Positions 9,251 to 17,475 of a stretch of DNA of 43,392 nucleotides are shown here, piece by piece. A program made the position numbers and the translations under genes. The notes beneath the pieces are model-generated. The model was not told where the DNA came from. It saw only the letters and a program-made list of their open reading frames with translations, and made no database searches. The stretch comes from Deltaproteobacteria bacterium (GTDB lineage: Bacteria; Desulfobacterota; Syntrophobacteria; BM002), in contig JAFDGZ010000037.1 in the NCBI GenBank assembly GCA_019309045.1, forward strand, positions 1 through 43,392, in the 5' to 3' direction. How positions within the stretch are numbered: the first letter of the stretch is position 1; each line of letters begins with the position of its first letter.

Positions 9251-10014
9251 AGCGAGGCATTTACGTTCTGCCCAATCTTTTTACCACGGCAAATCTGTTC
9301 TGCGGCTTCTATGGGATCGTGGCCGCCATCAACCATGACTTCAAGCTTGCGGCCATCGCCATTCTTGTCTCCTGTCTCTTTGACATCCTCGATGGCAAGG
9401 TGGCGAGGTACACTGGTTCCAACAGCCGCTTCGGCCTGGAATACGACTCACTGGCGGACCTGGTGGCATTCGGCGTGACACCTGCGGTGCTGGTCTATCT
9501 CTGGGCCTTGCAGCCATTCGGCCGCCTTGGCTGGGGAGCCGCCTTCGTTTTCGTGGCCTGCGGCGCCCTCAGATTGGCCCGCTTCAATGTGCAGGCCAAT
9601 AAGGTTTCCAAGAAGTACTTTGTAGGACTGCCCATACCAGGCGCTGCCTGCATGGTTGCCACCACTGTGCTCCTTTTTTACCGCCTTGGCGGCAGCGGCC
9701 CCACCAAGCATTTCTTGCTGCTGGCCATGACCTATTTGCTGGGCTTTCTCATGGTGAGCAGCATTCCATTCAACAGTTTCAAAGAGTTGGACAGCTTTCA
9801 ACAGATGCCGTTTCGAACCCTGGTTCTGGTGATTCTGCTCCTATCCGTGGTGGCGGCGCAGCCCGCCATCATGTTGTTCACCTTGATGTCGCTCTACCTC
9901 ATTTCAGGCCCGGCGTCGTATGTCCGCCGACTCTTCAAGGCCCGCAGGCAGTCGCCAGCCACCCGACAGACAGAGAACAACGAAGTCACCCCGGCCAAGC
10001 GACCGCAGCAATGA
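9196..10014 (+). CDS. pssA: CDP-diacylglycerol-serine O-phosphatidyltransferase
   Basis: Makes phosphatidylserine from CDP-diacylglycerol and serine, feeding Psd encoded just upstream. The 272-residue membrane protein has the full CDP-alcohol phosphatidyltransferase signature, D-G-x2-A-R-x8-G-x3-D-x3-D, at about residues 66-88 (DGKVAR ... GLEYDSLAD). The opening LPNLFTTANLFCGFYG is typical of the Bacillus-type integral membrane PssA. ATG 9196 is preferred over further upstream codons because of AGGGGAAAG just upstream and homology beginning there; it lies within the last 55 bp of psd. Confidence 0.93.
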   Translation: MLLPKEKKSRRSRRERQVKRGIYVLPNLFTTANLFCGFYGIVAAINHDFKLAAIAILVSCLFDILDGKVARYTGSNSRFGLEYDSLADLVAFGVTPAVLVYLWALQPFGRLGWGAAFVFVACGALRLARFNVQANKVSKKYFVGLPIPGAACMVATTVLLFYRLGGSGPTKHFLLLAMTYLLGFLMVSSIPFNSFKELDSFQQMPFRTLVLVILLLSVVAAQPAIMLFTLMSLYLISGPASYVRRLFKARRQSPATRQTENNEVTPAKRPQQ

Positions 10015-10135
10015 AGCTCAGGGGCAGTCCGAGTGACCCGGCCGCACCCTTTGAGGCGTTCGGCAAAGGATACTGCCTCATCAGGGAGCCTTCCACACCA
10101 CAGCCATCTTTGCCAGACAGCGAGGAAGCATTCTC

Positions 10136-11395
10136 ATGGCCATGACAATCAGCGAAAAAATACTTGCCGAGCACGCCGGCCGCGACCGGGTGGAGCCGGA
10201 GGAGCTGATCGAGGTTCGCATCGACTTCGGCCTCGGCAATGACATTACTGCACCCATTGCCATTCAGCGTTTCCGAGAAGCCGGCGCTGCGAGGGTATTC
10301 GATCCGCAGAGAATTGCTCTCATACCGGATCATTTCGTACCGAACAAGGACATCAATTCCGCCATGCAGGCAAAGCAGTTGCGCGAATTTGCTCTCGAGC
10401 ACAACATCCAGCACTACTTCGAAGTTGGCCGGATGGGCATCGAACACGCTCTGCTGCCGGAGAAAGGCTTGGTGCTGCCCGGGGATGTGGTCATAGGCGC
10501 AGACAGTCATACCTGCACCTATGGTGCTCTGGGGGCTTTTGCCACAGGCGTGGGCAGCACCGATCTCGCCGCGGCAATGATTACCGGTCGAATATGGTTC
10601 AAGGTGCCGCCTTCCATCAAATTCGTCTACCAGGGGCAGCTCCGTCCCTGGGTCAGCGGCAAGGATCTCATCCTCTGGACTATCGGCCAGATCGGTGCAG
10701 ACGGAGCCCGCTATCGGGCCATGGAATTTACCGGTCCTGTTATAGCTGCGCTGTCAATGGACCAGCGCTTCACCATGGCCAATATGGCAATCGAAGCAGG
10801 GGCGAAAAATGGCATCATCGCCCCAGACGAAACAACCCGCGCCTATGTAGAAACACGGGCTCAGAGGAGCTACCGCTTCTATGAAAGCGATCCCGAGGCC
10901 GCATACGAACGGACGATTACCTGCGATGTCAGCCAGATTGAACCCCAGGTGGCTGTACCCCCCTCCCCTGCCAACAGCCAGCCAGTGTCTACTCTAGCTC
11001 ACACAGCAGTGGATCAGGTAGTAATAGGCTCGTGTACCAACGGACGGCTCGAGGATCTCAGGATCGCTGCCAGAGTGCTGGCCGGCCGCCGGGTAGCGCC
11101 CCATGTTCGCTGCCTCATTATCCCTGCTACGCAGGCTGTCTACAGGCAGGCCATGGAAGAGGGGTTGTTCGCCGTCTTTCTGGAGGCCGAGGCAGCCATC
11201 AGCACACCCACCTGCGGCCCCTGCCTCGGCGGGCATATGGGAATCCTTGCCTCTGGCGAGCGGGCAGTGGCCACCACCAATCGAAACTTCGTCGGACGCA
11301 TGGGGCACCCCGAAAGCGAAGTCTATCTGGCATCGCCGGCAGTGGCAGCAGCTTCTGCAGTGCTCGGCAGAATCGGCAGTCCGGAAGAGTTGTGA
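10136..11395 (+). CDS. leuC: 3-isopropylmalate dehydratase, large subunit
   Basis: Aconitase-family [4Fe-4S] enzyme that isomerises 2- to 3-isopropylmalate with LeuD. At 419 residues it belongs to the shorter LeuC2/homoaconitase-like group rather than the 465-residue enterobacterial form. [21 protein letters not shown], and the cluster cysteines in [13 protein letters not shown] and [11 protein letters not shown] are visible. GAGGAAG lies 8 nt before ATG 10136; a second ATG two codons on is possible. 2-isopropylmalate synthase (leuA), which commonly sits between pssA and leuC in relatives, is absent here. Confidence 0.94.
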   Translation: MAMTISEKILAEHAGRDRVEPEELIEVRIDFGLGNDITAPIAIQRFREAGAARVFDPQRIALIPDHFVPNKDINSAMQAKQLREFALEHNIQHYFEVGRMGIEHALLPEKGLVLPGDVVIGADSHTCTYGALGAFATGVGSTDLAAAMITGRIWFKVPPSIKFVYQGQLRPWVSGKDLILWTIGQIGADGARYRAMEFTGPVIAALSMDQRFTMANMAIEAGAKNGIIAPDETTRAYVETRAQRSYRFYESDPEAAYERTITCDVSQIEPQVAVPPSPANSQPVSTLAHTAVDQVVIGSCTNGRLEDLRIAARVLAGRRVAPHVRCLIIPATQAVYRQAMEEGLFAVFLEAEAAISTPTCGPCLGGHMGILASGERAVATTNRNFVGRMGHPESEVYLASPAVAAASAVLGRIGSPEEL

Positions 11396-11556
11396 CCACA
11401 AGAGACGGAGCCGCTGCCTCAGAAAAGGCCTGGCATGGCCTCAGGACCAGGAACCATTCTCAGGCGCTGGGTTGCCTGGGCGCCACCTCAGCCTGAGGAC
11501 GACCCGCGGGTGATGGCCAGAGGGGCGCATGCAAAATCTTTCACGGGGAGAGACAG

Positions 11557-12057
11557 ATGAAGCTCACTGGCAAGGCCTGGAAATTTGGAGCTGATATAGA
11601 CACGGACCTCATTATCCCGGCCCGTTATCTCAACACCTCAGACCCGGGAGAGCTCGCCAAGCACTGCATGGAAGACGCTGATCCTGAATTTGCCGGTAAA
11701 GTGTTGCCTGGCGACATTATTGTTGCCGAGAGCAATTTTGGCTGCGGCTCCTCCAGGGAGCATGCCCCCATCGCCATAAAGGCTGCGGGCGTCTCCTGCG
11801 TCATTGCCGCGAGTTTTGCCAGGATTTTTTATCGCAATGCCTTCAACATGGGGCTGCCTATTCTGGAATCACCGGCTGCGGCCCGGGAAATAAGGAGCGG
11901 CGAGCAGCTGCAGGTGGATCTCAGCAGCGGTCAGATCGTCAATATCAGCCGAGACACTGTATACCAGGCCCAGCCGATTCCACCTTTCATGCAGGAGCTT
12001 CTGGACGCGGGCGGCCTCATTCCTTACGTGATGAAGACGTCTGCCAGCCGCAGCTGA
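11557..12057 (+). CDS. leuD: 3-isopropylmalate dehydratase, small subunit
   Basis: The 166-residue swivel domain partner of LeuC. GADIDTDLIIPARYL and FGCGSSREHAPIAIKAAG are the signature segments; the short length matches the archaeal-like LeuD2 type that pairs with the short LeuC. GGGGAGAG precedes the ATG. It lies 161 bp after leuC; that gap has no recognisable gene. Confidence 0.95.
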   Translation: MKLTGKAWKFGADIDTDLIIPARYLNTSDPGELAKHCMEDADPEFAGKVLPGDIIVAESNFGCGSSREHAPIAIKAAGVSCVIAASFARIFYRNAFNMGLPILESPAAAREIRSGEQLQVDLSSGQIVNISRDTVYQAQPIPPFMQELLDAGGLIPYVMKTSASRS

Positions 12058-12203
12058 GAACCCGGGCGGCTCCCGACGACAGCGGGGATTTTGACGGACA
12101 TTCTCGCTGCACACGGACTGGCTGAAGCGGTCCCCAGGCACTATGCTCCCATGGTGTGTTGCACAAGGATCATCTTTGGGGAAATTACCCACAGGAGGTT
12201 TAT

Positions 12204-13268
12204 ATGGCAGCCAGCTATAGAATTGGCGTGATTCCAGGAGACGGCACCGGGCCGGAGGTTGTGGCCGAGGGTCTCAAGGCCCTGGAAGCTGCAGCGCAAA
12301 AATACAACTTCAGCTATGAACTGCTCACATATGATGTGGGCGGCGAGCGCTACCTGCGCACTGGCGAGACTCTGCCAGAGTCTGTTCTCAGTGAATTGGC
12401 CGAGGTCGATGCCATCTACCTGGGCGCCATCGGCCATCCCGAGGTAAAACCAGGCATATTGGAGCACGGCATCCTGCTCAGACTGCGCTTTGCTTTTGAT
12501 CAGTATGTCAACCTGAGGCCCGTAGTCCTCTATCCGGGAGTCTGGACCCCCTTGCGCCACAAAGGGCCGGAGGACATTGACTTTGTGGTGGTTCGCGAAA
12601 ACACCGAAGGTCTCTATGCGGGCTGCGGCGGCTTTTTTAAAAAGGGCACGCCCGACGAAGTGGCCATCCAGGAGTCGGTCAATACCAGAAAGGGTGTGGA
12701 GCGCTGTATCCGCTATGCCTTCCAACTCTGTCAGCGTCAGGGCCGCCGCAAGGTTACCATGTGCAACAAGACCAATGTCTTGAATTACTCCGGGGACCTC
12801 TGGCAGCGAACCTTCGACGAAGTGGCCCGAGAATACCCTGACATCGAGAGGGACTATGCCCACACCGACGCCATCTGCATGTGGATGGTGAAAAATCCTG
12901 AATGGTTCGACGTCATTGTCACTGACAACCTGTTCGGAGACATCATTACAGATCTCGGCGCCATGATCCAGGGAGGTATGGGCATCGCCGCGGGCGGCAA
13001 CATAAACCCGGAGGGCATCTCCATGTTCGAGCCCATCGGCGGTTCAGCCCCTAAATATACCGGCAAGAATGTGATCAATCCCCTGGCTGCCATCGGCGCC
13101 CTGGCCTTGCTCCTGGACAATATAGGCGAAGAAGAAGCCGGCAGACAGCTGGAAAACGCCATCCGGGCTGTGGTCAAGAACGATCTCCAGAGCCTCGATG
13201 CCGGCCGCATGGGCAAGAGCACCACAGAAGTTGGTGATCTGGTGGTCAAATACCTGCTGGAACAGTGA
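12204..13268 (+). CDS. leuB: 3-isopropylmalate dehydrogenase
   Basis: Oxidative decarboxylation of 3-isopropylmalate, the third leucine step. The 354-residue product starts with IGVIPGDGTGPEV; RENTEGLYAG and the metal/substrate signature NLFGDIITDLGAMIQGGMG follow, then GGSAPKYTGKNVINPLA. The beta-decarboxylating dehydrogenase family also contains isocitrate and tartrate dehydrogenases, so function rests partly on position after leuCD. Start ATG 12204 has AGGAGG at 12193-12198. Confidence 0.92.
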   Translation: MAASYRIGVIPGDGTGPEVVAEGLKALEAAAQKYNFSYELLTYDVGGERYLRTGETLPESVLSELAEVDAIYLGAIGHPEVKPGILEHGILLRLRFAFDQYVNLRPVVLYPGVWTPLRHKGPEDIDFVVVRENTEGLYAGCGGFFKKGTPDEVAIQESVNTRKGVERCIRYAFQLCQRQGRRKVTMCNKTNVLNYSGDLWQRTFDEVAREYPDIERDYAHTDAICMWMVKNPEWFDVIVTDNLFGDIITDLGAMIQGGMGIAAGGNINPEGISMFEPIGGSAPKYTGKNVINPLAAIGALALLLDNIGEEEAGRQLENAIRAVVKNDLQSLDAGRMGKSTTEVGDLVVKYLLEQ

Positions 13269-13490
13269 GCAGGCTCTCATGGTAGATTCAAGGAAAAGCT
13301 GACAGCAAATGACCCCTATGACTTTTGTCCTTGACTTTTGCCTGGATTTGTCCTAATTTATAGGAGTGTCCAAGTTCCTTGAAAGCAGGAAGAATAACGT
13401 GAAAGGCAATCCTGAAGGGCGAGACTATTATTATTTCTTTTTTGTGTGGAGGAGTCTGCCCATGGATTGAGTCAATGTGTCTATCCTTCA
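13269..13490 (+). other. Non-coding stretch between leuB and aroK with mini-ORF and weak promoter
   Basis: The leuB-aroK gap is 353 bp. A weak promoter-like pair TTGACT (13331-13336) and TAATTT (13354-13359) with 17-bp spacing is visible. Further on, GGAGGAG (13448-13454) precedes ATG-GAT-TGA (13462-13470), a two-codon open frame, and an intrinsic terminator follows at 13491. This could be a leader that controls aroK, a small RNA gene, or just the 3' end of the leu transcript. Confidence 0.3.
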
Positions 13491-13527
13491 AGCCGTGGGC
13501 TGACAGAGCCCGCGGCTTTTTTATTTT
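13491..13527 (+). terminator. Rho-independent terminator between leuB and aroK
   Basis: An 11-bp stem with one G-T pair (arms 13491-13501 and 13507-13517), a 5-nt loop and a run of T with a single A from 13517 onward. It would end the leu transcript or a leader RNA upstream of aroK. Confidence 0.8.
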
Positions 13528-13621
13528 TGTCCCGCTGCCTGGCCCAGATTACCGCCAGCGGCCAGAAAAAAACAGCGTCAAGCGGCCGGACCGCTTTGCA
13601 CAGCTTCAAAGGATTGGCCCC

Positions 13622-14365
13622 ATGAACATAGTTCTCATAGGATATCGCTGCAGTGGCAAGACCTCCGTAGGCCGCCTTCTTGCGGATAGATTGCGCCGAA
13701 CCTTTCTGGACACTGATGTGCTTATTGAACAGAAATGTGGCAGGAGCATCCAGGCCATTGTTGCTGAGCAAGGCTGGGACCACTTTCGCCGGCTCGAAAG
13801 CGAGGTGGTCGAAGATCTCGGCTCCAGGGACAATCTGGTCGTTGCCACTGGCGGCGGTGTGGTGACCAGGCCGCAAAATGTGGCGGCCCTGCGGCGCCAC
13901 AGCAGACTTGTCTGGTTGAAGGCGGATGCGGCCACACTGCTGCAAAGAATGACCGCAGATGACAGGCAGACTTCTACCAGACCTCCCCTGCTCGGCGACG
14001 ATTCCAGCACTGAAATTGAAACCGTCCTGGCCCAGAGAACACCCCTGTATGAGAAAGCGGCCCACCTGATTGTGGACAGCAGTGGTCTCAGCATCCCTCA
14101 GGTTGTGGAAGCCATCATCACTGCCCTGCCAAGGATGCTCGAAGCAGAACAGCCGTCAGCAAAGGCGGCAGGACCGGCGGCTGGGCAGACCGGCTGCGGC
14201 AGACAGGAATCACTTGCTGCCGGCTCCGACGCAGACGCCCAGCGCAAGCGCCAGGCTGGGCTGCAAACTCTGCAATTCCCGGCTTGCTGCTTCTCTCATC
14301 AGTGCTTTGCCTGCTATTATCCGGGAGGTTTTTATTATTGCAGCCGCCCTGAGCCGCCCACCTGA
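13622..14365 (+). CDS. aroK: Shikimate kinase with long C-terminal extension
   Basis: Phosphorylates shikimate at the 3-hydroxyl. Walker A is G7-YRCS-GKT; the shikimate-binding Asp region is FLDTDVLIE (about 30-35), the RRLESEVV segment and the GGG of ATGGGVV follow, then RPPL in the lid region. The kinase domain fills about residues 1-172. The remaining roughly 75 residues are unlike the family: first Ala/Gln/Gly rich and probably disordered, then Cys/Tyr/Phe rich (ACCFSHQCFACYY). Typical enzymes are 165-190 residues, so the tail may be non-functional read-on to the first stop. ATG 13622 is chosen from homology; the frame is open further upstream across the terminator. Confidence 0.9.
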   Translation: MNIVLIGYRCSGKTSVGRLLADRLRRTFLDTDVLIEQKCGRSIQAIVAEQGWDHFRRLESEVVEDLGSRDNLVVATGGGVVTRPQNVAALRRHSRLVWLKADAATLLQRMTADDRQTSTRPPLLGDDSSTEIETVLAQRTPLYEKAAHLIVDSSGLSIPQVVEAIITALPRMLEAEQPSAKAAGPAAGQTGCGRQESLAAGSDADAQRKRQAGLQTLQFPACCFSHQCFACYYPGGFYYCSRPEPPT

Positions 14366-14404
14366 CCAGCCGGGAGACTATACAGCGCAAAAAGCAGGTG
14401 CCAG

Positions 14405-14444
14405 AAGGCCGCGGGCGGCAAAGAAACGCGGCCTTTTCTTTTTT
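14405..14444 (+). terminator. Rho-independent terminator or attenuator before ADH synthase
   Basis: A perfect 9-bp GC-rich stem (14405-14413 with 14427-14435), a 13-nt loop and a T-rich tail to 14444. It lies 50 bp before the ADH synthase start, so it either ends the aroK transcript or acts as an attenuator for the aro genes downstream. Confidence 0.8.
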
Positions 14445-14494
14445 CCGTTGTTGCTTTTTTTAGAAACATGGTTCACAAAAGAAAGGGGGTAACC

Positions 14495-15292
14495 ATGATT
14501 GGCAAAGACATTCGCTTGGAGAGAATTATCAACAGGAACACGGCCAAGAGCGTCATCGTACCCATGGACCATGGCGTAAGCTCCGGACCGATCCTCGGCA
14601 TCACAGACATGAAAGAGGCCATGAGCCAGGTGGCTGACGGCGGTGCTAATGCGGTGGTGGTGCACAAAGGAATGGTGGCCCGGGGACACCGCAAGAGCGG
14701 TCCGGACATGGGCTTGATTGTCCACCTGTCTGGCAGCACCTCTCTGTCGCCCGAACCCAACGCCAAGACCCTTGTCTGCACAGTAACGGAGGCAATCAGA
14801 CTCGGAGCTGACGGGGTGTCCGTTCATGTAAACATCGGCAACGGCCGCGAGAAAGAAATGCTGGCTGACCTGGGAAGGGTTGCCCGCGAGGCCGCTGAGT
14901 GGGGTATGCCTCTGCTGGCCATGATTTATCCCCGCGGAGAAAAAATCAGGGACGAGTACGATGTGGAGGCAGTAAAGCACGCTGCCCGTGTAGGCGCCGA
15001 GCTCGGCGCCGATGTGGTAAAGGTCTCCTATACAGGCAGCCCTGAATCTTTCCGACAGGTGGTGGAGGGCTGCCATGTGCCGGTCATCATTGCTGGAGGC
15101 CCCAAAATGGAGTCTGACCTGGCCATCCTGCAGATGGTAAAGGGCGCCAAGGAAGCAGGTGCTGCTGGCACCTCGATAGGCCGCAACGTGTTCCAGCACC
15201 AGAATCCCACCCGGATCGTCGGGGCTCTCTGTATGATAATGCACGAGGACAGTCCCGTGGAGGAGGCCCTGGCCTATCTCAGTGGCGACTAG
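14495..15292 (+). CDS. 2-amino-3,7-dideoxy-D-threo-hept-6-ulosonate (ADH) synthase, class I aldolase
   Basis: First enzyme of the archaeal-type shikimate entry route, condensing an aspartate-semialdehyde unit with a ketose-phosphate-derived unit to give ADH. The 265-residue product is a FbaB/DhnA-type aldolase. Catalytic residues can be placed: Asp25 (VPMDHG), Tyr145 (MIYPRG) and Schiff-base Lys176 (VVKVSYTGS), with the same spacing as Asp33, Tyr153 and Lys184 described for the Methanocaldococcus enzyme. A general fructose-bisphosphate aldolase is excluded mainly by the next gene. ATG 14495 has AAAGGGGGT upstream; an in-frame ATG 27 bp upstream lacks this. Confidence 0.88.
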   Translation: MIGKDIRLERIINRNTAKSVIVPMDHGVSSGPILGITDMKEAMSQVADGGANAVVVHKGMVARGHRKSGPDMGLIVHLSGSTSLSPEPNAKTLVCTVTEAIRLGADGVSVHVNIGNGREKEMLADLGRVAREAAEWGMPLLAMIYPRGEKIRDEYDVEAVKHAARVGAELGADVVKVSYTGSPESFRQVVEGCHVPVIIAGGPKMESDLAILQMVKGAKEAGAAGTSIGRNVFQHQNPTRIVGALCMIMHEDSPVEEALAYLSGD

Positions 15293-15426
15293 CTGGACGA
15301 AATTTATGGTGTTGATACGGGCAATGAGACGACATTGTGGAAGTGACGCCTCCAGGTCCCCCGTCGAAAAGTGGGGACAGGGAAAAACAGCTTGCGGTTT
15401 TCCTCTTCCAGCCATCAGGCTTTATG

Positions 15427-15490
15427 GAATCCTCTCGAGAGAGGATTCTTCTGGAGCTCCGCAGATTCGTGATAATGAATCAGTCATTAT
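15427..15490. repeat. Two adjacent inverted repeats between ADH synthase and DHQ synthase II
   Basis: A 10-bp perfect inverted repeat with a 2-nt centre (15427-15436 with 15439-15448; GAATCCTCTC arms) is followed by a 7-bp perfect one, ATAATGA-ATCAG-TCATTAT (15472-15490). Neither is followed by a T run. The 262-bp gap has no convincing gene. They could be operators, RNA processing sites or elements of a cis-acting RNA. Confidence 0.55.
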
Positions 15491-15554
15491 GGCTGGGAGA
15501 AAGGCACTCATGCACTGAGCGTCATTCTGGCAACAGCGACATACTGGCGAGGAC

Positions 15555-16553
15555 ATGGCTATGAAAGAAGTTTGGGTAAATGCCGACCCCTGGGAAAAGA
15601 AGCTCGTGACCACAGCTCTCGAGGCTGGGGCCGATGCCGTGATAGTTGCGGCGGACAGGATTGCCGACGTCAAAGAACTCGGCCTCATCAAGACGGTTGC
15701 CGACAGCGGTGATCTCAGGTGGGGCGAGGATGTGGTCAGGGTCGAGATCAAGACTGCTGCTGACGAAGACAGCATCGTCACCCTCAGCCGTCAGAAGAAG
15801 GTTCTGGTCAAGACCACTGACTGGACCATTATTCCCCTGGAGAACCTCGTGGCCCGCACTGAAAACATCCTGGTGGAGGTCGACAGCATCGAGGCAGCAA
15901 AAACAGCTCTGGGCGTGCTGGAAAAAGGTGTCGACGGCATCGTCATAAACCAGAGCGATCCGAGTACGGTTCGCCAGATCATTCGCCAGGTCAAGGCGGA
16001 GCAGCTGCAACTGGAGCTGGTCGAATTCGAGATCGAGCGGATCAGGCCTCTGGGGATGGGCGACCGGGTGTGCATCGATACCTGCAGCATGATGGGCAGT
16101 GGAGAAGGAACGCTCGTGGGCAACAGCAGTCAGGCCCTTTTTCTGATACATGCCGAAAGCATAGAAAATCCTTACGTCTCTCCTCGGCCCTTCCGAGTCA
16201 ATGCCGGCGCGGTGCACGCCTATGTCATGGTGCCGGGCGGCAAGACCAGGTATCTCTCCGAGCTGAGATCCGGAGACGAGGTCCTTGGTGTAAACAGTGC
16301 CGGCCAGACAACCAGCCTGGTCCTGGGGCGGGTAAAAATAGAAAGGCGCCCTCTGCTGCTAATCGAGGCCAGGGGGCCAAATGGTCCGGCAACCACCATC
16401 TGTCAGAACGCCGAGACCATACGATTGGTGGCTCACGGCGGGGAAGCCATTTCTGTGGTAAAATTGCAGCCTGGAGATGTGGTTCTGGGCTACGTGGAAG
16501 AAGCGGGCCGACACTTTGGCCACAAGATTTCAGAGACCATCACCGAACTGTAG
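15555..16553 (+). CDS. 3-dehydroquinate synthase II
   Basis: Second enzyme of the alternative route: NAD-dependent oxidative deamination and cyclisation of ADH to 3-dehydroquinate; unrelated to classical AroB. The 332-residue product begins KEVWVNADPWEKKLVTTALE, as the family does, and contains GDRVCIDTCSMMGSGEG, LVGNSSQALFLIHAES and RPFRVNAGAVHAYV, all diagnostic. Start may be ATG 15555 or 15561; GCGAGG lies just upstream. Pairing with the aldolase upstream and aroE-aroA downstream supports the pathway. Confidence 0.93.
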   Translation: MAMKEVWVNADPWEKKLVTTALEAGADAVIVAADRIADVKELGLIKTVADSGDLRWGEDVVRVEIKTAADEDSIVTLSRQKKVLVKTTDWTIIPLENLVARTENILVEVDSIEAAKTALGVLEKGVDGIVINQSDPSTVRQIIRQVKAEQLQLELVEFEIERIRPLGMGDRVCIDTCSMMGSGEGTLVGNSSQALFLIHAESIENPYVSPRPFRVNAGAVHAYVMVPGGKTRYLSELRSGDEVLGVNSAGQTTSLVLGRVKIERRPLLLIEARGPNGPATTICQNAETIRLVAHGGEAISVVKLQPGDVVLGYVEEAGRHFGHKISETITEL

Positions 16554-16629
16554 GCTTGCCTGACCCGGGCAACATCAACAGCTGTGGTTGCTGGCTTCCT
16601 GGCAAAGGGTCCCCTGGTTTAGAGGAAAC

Positions 16630-17475
16630 ATGTGGAGGCATCTGCACGTGCGCATCAACCAACACACACAACTCTATGGAGTTATTGGTTCTCCAGTCGG
16701 CCACTCCCTGAGCCCCAGCATGCACAACGCCGCCTTCTCAGCTTTGCAGCTGAACGCGGTCTACCTGGCTTTCGAGGTGGCAGACCTGCAGGGCTGTCTC
16801 GCAGGGGTGCGAGCCCTCGGCATCAGGGGGCTCAGTGTCACCATACCCCACAAGGAGGCGGTAATGCCACTGCTTGACAGCCTGGACCACAGGGCCGCCT
16901 GCATCGGTGCTGTGAACACCATTGTCAACAGGGACGGCAAGCTCGTGGGCTATAACACCGACGGCAGCGGAGCTCTGCGGGCCCTCGAGGACAGAATCTC
17001 GGTTGCCGGCAGGACCTGCCTCCTGGTGGGGGCTGGCGGCGCAGCCCGGGCCATAGGCTTCGTTCTCAAAGAAGGAGGCGCCAGCATCACTGTTGCCAAC
17101 CGCTCTGCCGAGCGGGGCCAGGCCCTGGCCCGCTTTCTTGGTTGTTCCTTTGTTCCTCTGGCTCAACTGCCCAAGATAGCTGCAGACCTGCTTGTGCAGA
17201 CGACTCCTGTGGGTATGGCCCCGCAGGCAGACCAGTGCCCTGTGCCCGAGGATGTCCTCCGGACAGGCATGACTGTCATGGACATCATTTACAATCCTCT
17301 GGAAACCAGATTGCTGCAGATTGCCAGGTCCAGAGGCTGCCGCACTATCAATGGGCTTGCCATGTTTGTCTATCAAGGAGCCGAACAGTTCAGACTGTGG
17401 ACAGGCCTGCAGCCCCCCATTGAAGAAATGCAGCAGGCTGTGCGCCAGGCGCTGCATCCAGGAGCGACAGAGTAA
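16630..17475 (+). CDS. aroE: Shikimate dehydrogenase
   Basis: NADP-dependent reduction of 3-dehydroshikimate to shikimate. The 281-residue product has the shikimate site GSPVGHSLSPSMHN, catalytic Lys75 in TIPHKEAV, GAVNTIV, YNTDGSG with the conserved Asp, the GAGGAARAI nucleotide loop and an NRS segment typical of NADP specificity. ATG 16630 follows AGAGGAAAC; it is the best supported start though another Met lies 14 codons upstream in frame. No dehydroquinate dehydratase (aroD) domain is fused or adjacent, so that step must be encoded elsewhere. aroA begins at the next base after the stop. Confidence 0.93.
   Translation: MWRHLHVRINQHTQLYGVIGSPVGHSLSPSMHNAAFSALQLNAVYLAFEVADLQGCLAGVRALGIRGLSVTIPHKEAVMPLLDSLDHRAACIGAVNTIVNRDGKLVGYNTDGSGALRALEDRISVAGRTCLLVGAGGAARAIGFVLKEGGASITVANRSAERGQALARFLGCSFVPLAQLPKIAADLLVQTTPVGMAPQADQCPVPEDVLRTGMTVMDIIYNPLETRLLQIARSRGCRTINGLAMFVYQGAEQFRLWTGLQPPIEEMQQAVRQALHPGATE

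Noticed and set aside
14468-14494. Upstream ATG of the ADH synthase gene
   Set aside because: No ribosome site before it, while AAAGGGGGT stands directly before ATG 14495 where homology begins.
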